A DNA stretch of 64,000 nucleotides from Prunella strophiata (taxonomy: Eukaryota; Chordata; Aves; Passeriformes; Prunellidae): NCBI GenBank assembly GCA_036583965.1, contig JAZBQD010000014.1, positions 66,184,395 through 66,248,394 of the forward strand, written 5' to 3'. Position numbers and translations under genes: made by a program. Position 1 is the stretch's first letter, and the number at the start of each line of letters is the position of its first letter. Below the pieces are notes generated by a model, which searched no databases, was not told the DNA's origin, and was given only the letters and a program-made list of their open reading frames with translations. Below are positions 12,416 to 23,200 of the stretch, piece after piece.

Positions 12416-13980
12416 ACATATCAATCATCCCCCATCAAAGCCAAGTCCAGTGTAAGCTGTTGTGCAAGGCATGGAGTGTATGGGGAATGGGAGCCAAGTT
12501 TCCCCTGTAGAAGTTGTGGTGTACAGTGACAACTCAAATAAAACATTGTGAAAAACCCCAGTGATCAGCCCCATTTTACCTGCAAGTCCCTGAGATACTG
12601 AAAGGTCTACTTGAGCCCACAAAAAGGCAGCTCTGGTTCCCTGCTGGAAGTCGGGTTAATTCAAAGCAGGACTAAACCACAAGTCCTGACTGCAAGGAGA
12701 ATGGATCACACTGTTGGCATCTTCTTTTTATTTTTGATTTTCAATTTTTTTTTCATCACAAGGTTAAATAACTCCTTAGCTCACCCAAAGCTACAATTCA
12801 AATGTTGTTTGGGGATAAAGCAGGCAGAAGCAATGACCTGTGATAAACAGAAGGTTGGACTGGACAGTTACATTTCTTTTCTGCCTCTGTCAGTTTGCCC
12901 AAAGTCAAAGTGGAGTTTTGTGAGAAAGCCAGGAAGTGAATCAGTGTTTTTTATTTGTTTTGGTTTTGTCTGTTGTTGTTTGTTTGTTTTGTCCAGGGCT
13001 TAAAATTTTTTTTCATTTTATTTATGTTTCAGAATTATCTAATAAATTGCATATAGAAATACATTTAAATATTATAGTGAATGGGTCAGAAAGGTCTAGG
13101 ACATTTAACAGGTGGGGTTTTAGCCTATGAACTGTCACTGAGGTCTTTACCAACTTTTCCTGTGGTAAATTCACTGTTTGTGTTTGTTATGAGCACTGAA
13201 TAAATTGGTGTTGCATTTTGACCATCCAGTACCTCATAAAGATTTCAGGCTGTCAATGGAAATATTCTTGGGCTGCTTGTTCTGAATAAATGCTCATGTG
13301 GAAAAAGATTAAAAGCTTACAGGAACATGAACAGACAGCAAAGAAAAAGGACTTTTATCTTTGACAACTTCCATTTTACTGTGATGAGTACATAGTAGGG
13401 ACTAAGTGTTTTTTCATAGGCTCTATAAAAGGATGAAGTCTTCTCTTGCTGCTAGATAAATTTTATTCCCCATTTCAAGCAGCAAAGGCTTCTGATTTCA
13501 GTAATTCAGACCAGTTTCCAAGCCTTTTAGTGGGGAGGAGATACCAAAATCTAAATTCCTGAACTTTAGTGTTGTCATTTTATTAAATAGATTACAGCAT
13601 GAATTCTAGCAACTATAAAAAATAAGTAATAGTATTGCTAATTAATAATAGTCTCAGGCTAATGAATAAGGGGCTGGTCATCTTTGCATGGTCCCAGTGA
13701 AAAAGGGATAAATTACATCAGTTTTCCAGTCCTCTTTGTGGGTGCTCTGGAGGGCACCTCAGTGTTTCTCTTGCTGGGCCTTCTTTCAGAGAGCCAAATT
13801 CTCTCATTACCCTGCTCTTCCATCTGTTACGTTTCAGACTCGTGGACCCATGTATGAGTAGTTTAGTCATGTAAGAATCTTAGCATTCATTAAAACAAAA
13901 TTAACCCTCAAGGAGGGAGAGAAAAAACCAGAATAAACGTTCTTACTTCACACTGAGGTCTCAGAACCAAACCAACAAAC

Positions 13981-13995
13981 AAAAAAAAAAAAAAA
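13981..13995. repeat. poly(A) run, A15
   Basis: Fifteen consecutive A residues followed by GAAAAAG. No retrocopy was recognised next to it. Confidence 0.85.
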
Positions 13996-15911
13996 GAAAA
14001 AGCTCACTAATGAAGTCCTAAAAGAGAAGGGAGATTAATTTAGAATTATTCACCATGTCTGTATTTATACAACATCCTAACCTTCAGAATGGTGATTTTT
14101 TTAATAGGATTAACTTCCTTAAACAACAGATGATAAAGTTTTATTGGCATGAAGGGTGTATTTCATTAAACAGGTACAAGAAACAAAATATTCATATCTA
14201 GAGTGAAGATCACATTAGAAGAATGACTTCATGTGTTCATTTCCTTTTTCCTTTCCCCCATGTTCTATATAAGATTTACTAATTCTTTATTGTTTCTTTC
14301 CAGAAGCATCACTCACTGTCTACACTGAGAAGGATTTTGGGCCAGGAAGTGGAGAGGACCAAAGCAGGTATATATTTTACTTTATCCTTGATGCTGACAG
14401 GGCAGAGTGGACAGGAAAAACATCACTCATCTTTCCAAACATGATTTCATCCACTGTAATTGTTTATAGGAGGACAGGTCTGGAATAAAACCTGAGTGCC
14501 ACTTTGGAAGACCTCACGCCTTCTCTGTCATCAGCAGCTGAGGCAGCCTGAATGTCAACATTCCCTTATTGCAGGGAATGTGTCCTTAAAAACTCCTTCA
14601 GGAAGCAGAAGCTGCTTCTGCTCCCTCAACCATTACATCAGAGCTCCTGACAGGGCTCTAAGGAGCAGAGTGACAGACTCAGACACTGCCATCCATACCT
14701 GTGCTGTATTTCTGGGAGGGGGTGTTCCCTCAGCAGGACTGGTGGATGAGATGGAGACCTAAATCTGTGTTAATCTGCACTGCCATCAAAGTGAGCTTAA
14801 AGAGTTGGTGGGAAAGTTTATTTTTAGTTAAAGTTCACAAGTCTTGGTTTTGACAGACTGAAAAGACCCTCCTGCCTCTAGGAGGGAAAAATAAAGGCCC
14901 TCATATTAAGTAGCTTATGAACATTAGTCATGAATCAAACTCATTTTAGTAGTAGAAATTCCATTAATTATTTTATCATCTGGTTCTGTTTTAATTGCTT
15001 TGTCTATAACAACCATAATCAATAAAATATACAATAGCCCTATGATGTTCCCACTATCATGACTCCAGGATACAAATATTTAAAATAAATGTTAATGCTT
15101 TAAAACTCATAGCATGAAAACTGCTACAATTTGGCACATCAAAGTTTTCCCCTTTCCAAATACACAGTGGTATTAGGGGTATATTTCTACTGTTTTCTTT
15201 TTAGAAAATCTATGGTTTTGACAAAAATAATTCCTAATATTGACCATAAGCAGCCAGGAGGTGGTACATCATACTGTGGAGAGTGAGAAAGGTACAGCTC
15301 TGATGTTTTTTCCTTTCTTTGCCAGTGTAAAGCAGGATGGGAATGCATTATTCAGCAGTGAAATTCAGAATTAGTATAATTGAGGTGCAATGCCAGTGGA
15401 ATCAAGACAAATGAATCCTACTCATTGCAGTATGAAATTTGTCCTATAGCTTTAGGTCTTCATGGAAATTTAACCATTTGTCTAGTCTCCTTATTGCTCA
15501 AATCCAGCAGCCAGCATTTCCATGAGATTATTTAAATGTAGAATTATTAGAAAAGTTTGCAGCTACAGAGATAGATGGGTTTTACATAAAATCCCTGCTC
15601 TTTGTAGCAACACAGTGTGATATTGAGAAAGATAATGGTCAGAAAGTACATTGCCAGGCTTCCTAATGAGAAACTGTTGACAGTAGAATTACCCCAACAT
15701 TCATCAAAAAGCCAATAAATGTCAAGCAAGAGGCCTTTGATGCAGTAGCTCATAATTCCTGTTCAGAAGCCTCTGCAGTCACTTCAGGGCAGGCCGTCAT
15801 CCTGCATTTCTGCTGATTTTACCAAAACCTGTGCTGCTGAAGAAATACAAGGAGCAGGTGTCAGCATTCCAAGTGCCACTGCTACAGTGCCACGGGCTCA
15901 CCGCGAGACCT

Positions 15912-16000
15912 CAGGCACAGCACATTTGGCCTCAATTTCCCCATCTGCAATACAGGAATGACAACACAGGAATTACCCAGAGGCAGTTCTGTGAAGGACA
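15912..16000 (+). mobile_element. MIR-like SINE relic
   Basis: The segment 'ttggcctcaatttccccatc' followed by 'tgcaatacaggaatgacaac' and then 'cagttctgtgaaggac' tracks the MIR core ('cctcagtttccccatctg' type) in forward orientation. It is diverged, as expected of an amniote-age insertion. Confidence 0.6.
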
Positions 16001-17232
16001 CGCTGCTGCCATCCAAATGCTCACAAATCATGAGCTAGGTGGTAAAAACTCTGCTGCTGACTCCTGCCAATGAGGTAGCCATGTATTTTTAATGTTAACT
16101 GTGTCCAGCTTTTTGGGCCTTTGTAGGATATATTTTCAAGCTCTCTCCTCCACAGCTCCAGGAGATTACTTCAAACCAACCCCAAACTAATTCTTACCCA
16201 GGCTGCTGAATTCTGGGTCGGGTGGCCTTAAGGAAACTCCATGAAGTTTATATAAAAGCTTATATAAAGCTGTTCTTGGGCTCTGTGGAGCAGAGAGGGT
16301 ATAAATACCTTGCCCATTACCCCAGTCCCCTGTTTAACTCTACTTTCAGTACATATTCCCCAGGTGATGTGGTGAGGCAGGTCATTGCCTGGTCCTAAAT
16401 CATTTAGGAATAATATGGTGTGCCATATGTTGTCACTGCTCCTGGCTTTTCATTTGCCTTGTTCATGAGGGGAGCCTGAAGCTACATCCCAAGTAATATG
16501 ATCCTATCCTCTAGATTTTGCCTTTGTATCTTTTCTAAAATTTCCAAGGTAAAAGCTCAAAGCCATTCCTCTAAGGCTTCCATGGACTCTGAGGCAGTTC
16601 ATTCCATTCATGCTGGCAGTTCCTTGCTTGCATATCATGACTGGTTTCCATTCCAGCTGCTCCTGTATATATGGATAGAAAATGTGTCCCTGTTGGTCAT
16701 TTCCAAGGATAAGCTGCATCCTAGAGGCTGTGTGCAGATGGAGTTGCACTTAGTTTCCAGAGCCACATGCTGTTAGGGTGACTTGAAACTAGGCTAATTA
16801 CCTGGCAGACTTCTCTGCAGAGAGATTCTTTAATAAAAATGGAGGGGGTGACAAGGGATAGCATCCTTGCTATTTTGGGACAAACTCTTCCCTCAGGCAG
16901 CAGATAAACACGGTGATAAGGCTCCCAATCTATCATTTGATTTGCTGTTTCTTTGCTGTAGTACTTAATTAACAATTCTGGAACTGCTCTGTTTCCAGGA
17001 ATAGCCTGTAAATCCATTAAATTAAACAATAAGGGCAGATGTGGGCAAAAATAAAAAGCCCATTGCAAGTCAGAAATGAAAAATTAAGTTGTTTTGTCAG
17101 TCTTCAGGGGCCAGTGTAGGAATGTTATAAAACCTTCTGAAGCTTTTCTGTCTAGTGTTCAAGCAAGAGGGAGATGTTCCTGTGGATACCAACATTTTTA
17201 GAACTGATGATTGCTAATTACAAAAGCACTGC
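16001..17232. other. intergenic, nothing recognised
   Basis: No repeat or gene was identified. The overlapping frames at 16498-16776 plus and 16504-16749 minus are chance openings without domains. Confidence 0.55.
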
Positions 17233-17481
17233 TGACAGGACAAGGCAGAGTGGTTTGAAACTGAAAGAGGGTAGGTTTAGATTGGGTATTAATTCTTTAA
17301 TTTGAGGGTGGTGAAGCAATGGAACAGGTTCTCCAGAGAAGCTGTGGATGCCCCATCCCTGGAGATGTTCAAGAGCAACCTGGTCTAGTGGAAGGTGTCT
17401 TTGCCATGGGGCTGGAATTAGATGGTCCTTAAGGTCCCTTCCAACCCAAACCATTCTAGGATGATCCTATAATTCTATAAT
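17233..17481 (+). mobile_element. CR1 LINE 3' fragment
   Basis: CR1 3' end blocks are clear: 'ccatccctggagatgttcaa', 'caacctggtctagtggaagg', 'aaggtcccttccaaccc' and a tail of repeated 'ttctataatt' variants. The 5' part (17233-17330) is more diverged. Confidence 0.9.
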
Positions 17482-18779
17482 TACATAATTACTTTACTAC
17501 ATGAAATACTACAAATACTATGAAAACTGAGTTAAAACAAAATATATTTTCTCTTCAAGATCTGAATGGAGTTAATGCCAAACCCTGTAGATGACAATCA
17601 ATTGTAGAAGAATTTCTGAATATCTGAAAGAGTGTGCTCATCTAAACTGTCACTCATGCTTTAAGATGGCCAGTGAAACCATTTTATTACTGCAGTTAGC
17701 TGGAAAGGGCACTGCTCTGCAAAAATCAGATAATGTACTTATTTCTAAAAGCCTGGAACAAAAGAGCCAGTTGAGATTTGCTGAGTAGTTGCAAGATAGC
17801 CATTAAATATAAATATTTTTAAAAACAATTTACTCTTTCCTAATGCTTTTAGAGCAGCATGTGGGAACAGATTTTAAGTGCAGCATCTTGCTGCATTGGA
17901 AAGGACATGATGAAGGTTACTGGGCTCCAGATTTAACTCTTCCATCTCCCAGTTGCTCATAACAGTTTCTAACCTATATAAACTAGTGAGTTTGTAAAAA
18001 ACTTACCCATATTTCCTGGTGGTAACAATAAAAATTTGTATTTTTAAAACAGCTAGTGCCATGATGCAGATTTTTCACATTCAATGTGAAACAATGTAAT
18101 GGTCAATTAAAGTTTCCATTCTTAAAATTAAAAATTGTAGCAGAAATGAAAATTTTGCTCTTTTGAACATGATGAAAAAGGGACTGGGACTTGCTTTGTG
18201 GAACTGTATAATTGATATTTCCACATCTGGAGTTTTAGTAGCCATAGGTAGGATTAATTTGATCGAACTTAAGACATCCAAGTTCCAAGCCCTTTAGGCT
18301 GCTTCTACTGTCAGCAAAGAAAAAGGCCCATCCATACTGTGATTCACATGGTCCTGCTTAGACATCTGTTTAAGGGTGAGATGGATGAGCCCTCATGATT
18401 TGGCTATGTGGAACTTCAGAAAAAATGTGTTTGCTGGGAGGTCATCCCATGTTCATCACCATGGATTGATACTAAGGCTCCTTTCATCCAGTACTGCCAT
18501 CAATAACACATCCTCAGCAAATTTTCTGCAAAACTGGGGCAATGGCTGACACCCCAAATGGCCTGGCTTCAATCCAAACCAACCACAACCCAAGGAGAAA
18601 TGCAAGTTTCTTCACCTGGAAAGAATAACCAGTACAGGAGAGGAGTGGACTGGCAGAGCACAGTCCTGCTGGAAATGGGCTCCCAGGGGATGCCTGGCTG
18701 AATCCAAGCCAGCAGTGCACTCCCATCACAGAGCAGACAAAGCACACACTGAGCACTACTCACAGGCCAGCACATGGGA
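17482..18779. other. intergenic, nothing recognised
   Basis: AT-rich sequence with no recognised gene. Its right end may contain further diverged CR1 sequence leading into the next element. Confidence 0.5.
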
Positions 18780-19260
18780 GGCCTGTTTTGCTCTCCTCTG
18801 CTCAAATCTAGTGAGGCCATATTTAGGATACAGCCCAGTTTTGGCACAACCAGTACAAAAGGGATGTGGAGAAACTGGAACTGGCCCTCTGGAGGAATGC
18901 CAAACTGGTTACCCAGAGAACATGACCTACAGGGAGGGTGGAGGAAGCAGGGCTTGTCAGCCTAGCACAGAGGAATCTAAGTGTGGTCTACATGCAGCCT
19001 GTGACTGCTTGAAGAGAGTTACACAGATACTGGAGCTAAACTTTCTCAATCATGCCAAATAATGGAACAAGGGGAAATGGCCAGAAAATGCTGCTTCAAG
19101 GCTCAGACTGGACATTATTAAAAAATTCACCTGGAGGGTTGCAACTGATTGCCCAGGGGAGCAGCTGAACCCCTTGTTTTTGGAAGTTGTTAAGTCTAAA
19201 TCCATGGCTGAACTGCTCCAGTGCTGGTAAAAGCCCAGCTTTGAGCACAACGATGGACTT
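18780..19260 (+). mobile_element. diverged CR1-like fragment
   Basis: The order of motifs resembles the CR1 3' region with heavy divergence: 'ctctgctcaaatctagtgag', 'gcttgtcagcctagcacaga', 'aatggaacaaggggaaatgg', 'ctcagactggacattatta' and 'gattgcccaggg'. There is no clean terminal tail. An alternative is another old LINE of the same class. Confidence 0.5.
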
Positions 19261-19751
19261 CCCAACCAACACACCAGCCTGAAAAGTACAGCTGGGGCAA
19301 GACACTGCCTTTCACCCTAACCCATGCTCATCCTCCCTGCAGTCAACAAAACCCTAGGGCTGGGAGTTGAACTGATGGTGGAAAATCAGGATTTGTGGGG
19401 GAAAAAACTGCTGACACATACAGCTCACAGGAAGAATCGAGGAGCAATGGACAACTGTGTTACAGGCTTCTGTCTGTAACACTCAAACAGTCCTGGAATC
19501 CATTATCATACATACTACCATGATCTCTGGAATGTGTCCAAGCCCTTCAATTCTCTACTAATAACAATAAATAACAATTCTCATCCAGAACTATGGAGGG
19601 GAGGTGCTGAACAAGGTGATCTCAGTCTGTGACTCCCTATGTAACCTGAGACACGTTAAACTGTTTTTTGCAGCACAGAGTTACTTTTAAAACCACAGAT
19701 TAAATTCACTGTTATCAAAGAAAACCCCATCTTCTTTGATTTTTCTTAACA
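19261..19751. other. intergenic, downstream of ECHDC3
   Basis: This lies beyond the predicted end of the ECHDC3 transcript. No gene or confident repeat is visible. Confidence 0.55.
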
Positions 19752-19779
19752 TTTATTACATACTTAGAGTAGATTTATT
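19752..19779 (-). terminator. ECHDC3: two poly(A) signals of ECHDC3
   Basis: Read on the minus strand, AATAAA occurs at 19779-19774 and again at 19757-19752, about 120 and 140 nt after the ECHDC3 stop codon. Cleavage would be expected 10-30 nt further on, giving a short 3' UTR of about 140-170 nt. Which signal is used cannot be told from sequence. Confidence 0.65.
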
Positions 19780-19896
19780 GTGTCTGGCATTTATAAGAAG
19801 AGAAATTTAACTTTCAGTAAGAATAAAAATATAGCTCCCAAAGGCAACTGCGTGAAGAATCATAAAGCACAGCTAAGGTTTGTTCAGAGACAGGAC

Positions 19897-20226
19897 TCAT
19901 TTCTTCTCTTCCTGAGAGTGTGACCAGACAGGCTTACGCTTCTGAACAAAGGCTTCAATGCCTTCCTGCCCATCTCTCAAAGTCAAATTATCTACCATGA
20001 CCTTAGTAGTTATTTTGTAAGCAGTGTCAAGGTCCTGGGTTATCTGTCTGTAAAAGGTGGCCTTCCCCAAGGCCAGGACGGATTTGCTGCTTTCACATAT
20101 CTTCTGAGAGATTTTCATGGTCTCCTCTTCCAGCTTGTCCTCTGGCACCACCTTGCTGACCAGCCCGTGCATTAACGCTTCGTGGGCAGAGAGAGGTTCA
20201 CCCGTGAAAAGCATCTCCAGTGCCAC
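19897..20226 (-). CDS. ECHDC3: ECHDC3 coding exon 5 and stop
   Basis: The acceptor is CTTGTTCAG and the exon starts in phase 0 with GTG (Val). It encodes 109 residues, beginning [18 protein letters not shown] and ending [14 protein letters not shown], then TGA at 19899-19897. This is the C-terminal helical part of the crotonase fold, including the trimerisation region and the DGQEGI-AF-KR motif typical of the family. The reading frame is intact throughout. Confidence 0.95.
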   Translation of the reverse strand: MALEMLFTGEPLSAHEALMHGLVSKVVPEDKLEEETMKISQKICESSKSVLALGKATFYRQITQDLDTAYKITTKVMVDNLTLRDGQEGIEAFVQKRKPVWSHSQEEKK

Positions 20227-23200
20227 CTGAACAAGGTAAAAATATTGAAGTAAGTCAACCCAACTCAGTGCTTTGCTTTGTTTGGGGAATTTCAGCCTCC
20301 TCCTTCAAGTACAAGTTATTCTTTTCAAAAATGATTTAAGTCTTTTGGTTTTTAAACTGCCAAGGAGCTGTTAAGAGGTCTCAGCAAAGAGAAGGACTGG
20401 GTCTAAAGCTGGTCTCTTCAAACCTGCCCACTGCTTCCAGCTGTCCTAGGCTAACACCCCTGGGTTTCTCTTCAAAAGCCCACAATCTCTAGTGATTGCT
20501 GTAGGAATTAAAAGAGAAGTGGATCATCTACAAAGTCAAATGACTGAATTTGGTATTTTAAGCTGGGCATATGTGCAGTTTTTGAAAACACCTGTCCTAG
20601 TTTTAAGTTTAGTATGAATGGTTTTAAATACAGACTTTTTATAGCCACATTATTTCAGTCTCCTGCTGCTTCCAGCATCTGGTGCATGATGTTTGAGACT
20701 AAAAAATCCCCCAAATACTCAGTGACTATTCAATGCTATGTATCAATAAAGTTTTTCAAGACTCCCGAAGCAATTGACCAATGCCCAAATCATAAGAGCT
20801 GATTATCCTCATTAGCATCTTTGTTCTGGTAGCTACAAACAATGGCAACTCCTTTTGTTAAAAGGTAAAAATCACCAATTCTGGGAGCTGTAAGGAATGT
20901 TCTTATTGCTTTGAAAAGTGGCACAGAGAAAAGTATTTCCCACACATTTTAAAAAGGTCTACAGCCCAGAAATACTAACTCAGAAACAGCTGCAACTGCA
21001 CACGAGAGCAGACTTGGAAAAATCCCCCATGGACTCTATTTGAACAGGATGTCCCTGCAGATGGGAAATTTCAAGCTGAAGCTTTTATCCAGCAATGGGA
21101 TGCGTGCAGTTCAGTCACTGCATCTCAGCAGAACCCTGCTGGGCTTGGACCGTCTGCCTGCATGAATCCAATTGGCTTTACAGGTTGTACTATTTTTTAT
21201 GCAGTGAGAGATGTGCAGCCACAATCAGTAGGACATAAAACAGGAAGACACTATAGGAGCGTTTTAGATGCTATTTAAAGCATCTTGATCTACAGCCAGG
21301 CAGATCCTGCTGGCAGTGAAATGTCATTGCCTGGCAAGAATTGATGCCTCAGTGGGATTGTTATCCTGAACTTGCAGGGGTTTCCTCCTCAGGGGAGAAC
21401 ATCATTGGCTAAAGCCCTGAGCTGTCTGTTGGAAAGGAAAGGGATTGCTGAGCTGGTGGGCTGCTGGGACGAGCTCGTGCTGGTTGGAGTCACATCAGTA
21501 GAAAGCTGCCTTTCCTAAACAAGAGTTCACCCTGTATTATTTTTCCCAATCCAAAGAGTTATGGAGATGCCTTTTGAAATAAAGTATTTTGAATGTTGCA
21601 CTTCAGGAAAATAAAGTTCAGGCAATGGAACTGAAACTCCTAACATGCGCACCAACTTTTTGCAAAATTATGAAGAATATCTGGAAAGGAAGTTTACCTT
21701 TCTTGGAAGAGATCTGCCCAAGGCCACAGCTGGTGTGGAGCAGAACAGCCCAATGTTTACTCCAGGAGTAGCAAACTGAGATTTCTCAGCTTGCCACTGC
21801 GATGTCACAGCTTGCCACGAGCTGGCAGCCAGCTGCTGTAGCCAAGCCGTTCACTTTGGCAATCACTGGCACTGGAAGTTTCTGGATTAAAGTCATAACC
21901 TGCATGCACAAAAGAGAAGTCAGTATGGAAATTCAGGATGACACTAATCCTGTTTTGGAAGCCATCAAAAGTACCTTCCTCTCGATTTACCAAAAAAACC
22001 CCAAACTGTTGGATCTTGGCTTCTTTCTGATGAAAGGATGATGAAGGGCCCGTGGCTTTCACACATGGCTTTTACAGCATTCCTTAAATGCAATGCTCAG
22101 CAATGTCTTAGAAATTGTTAGTACTGGAGGAACTAGAACAAAAGATTTCAAAGTACTCCCTGTTGTCACACTGAGGAGGATTAGGGGTCAAATTCTAGCT
22201 CCACCACTATCAAAGGGGATTTTGCCATTCTCTCCAAAGGCTCCAGGATTGACTTTAACTTCCCCATCTCCCTGACCTGTGTAATTAACAAGAACTTGGA
22301 CAATCAGTGAGTTAGATCTTACTTCCTCATTGTCCACTTCGTGTTTAAGCTGATCCTGAACTTTTAACTAAATAAATGCTGGGAAAGAACATTTGATGCC
22401 AAGTGATGTGAAAGTGGTTATCCCTAGACTTCTAGAAAAGACATTGCCCCAATACTCAGCTGCAAGGAGCACTGGCTAAACAAAGGAACACACCCTGACT
22501 GTGCCCATTGTTGGAGACATGCACATTGGCATTCTAGCCCTTCTATTTACATGTAGACAAATCCAGGGCAAACATAATTTCACCAGGGTGAGGCATTAAA
22601 ACAGCAGAGCAGCAAAAATCAAGGAATCTGAAGGAATAATCTGTACTTTAGCAAGCAGATGACCAATGCTGTCCCTCCCTAAGCTGCTTGCTCTTAACAC
22701 CAGGCAATGGCAGAGGCACTCAAGAAGAACTGCTTACCTCTGCACATAATTCAAATACTTGGGAATGATGCTTCACATCATCTTCACTTGACAGTTCCTT
22801 TAAATCATGGCCAGAACAAAATACAGGTCCTTCAGCTGCAAAGAATTTCAGGAAAAGTCAGTCTGAAGTAATAAAGAAATCAGAGGTTGCAACATATCAA
22901 TGTCCCAGCTAAAGGGATGGCAATGACCTGTCAATGTTCAAAAAGGAGTTTGGGGAGGGAGTTTTGAACAGAATTTCAAAATATTTCCTTCTGGGTTTTG
23001 TGGTAACTTTAAATTGCTGCAATGCAACATTTAAGCACAGTAACACCCATTACCACTTTTCAAGGTCTCATTTTACTTCCATTACACTTAAGTCAGTTAG
23101 AAAGAATGCACTTCAACCCTGAGCCCAGTTTTGTGCAATGATGTTCAAAACAGCTCCTGGGTACAACACAAACTTATCAGCTGGAGCAAGGCTGGAGTGC

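Larger units (their letters stand above)
11641..15911. other. intergenic, one CpG-rich patch
   Basis: No gene is recognised. A CpG-enriched patch at about 12060-12300, a (TCAA)n microsatellite and an A15 run (13981-13995) are the only distinctive features. The rest is AT-rich DNA without coding signal. Confidence 0.6.
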
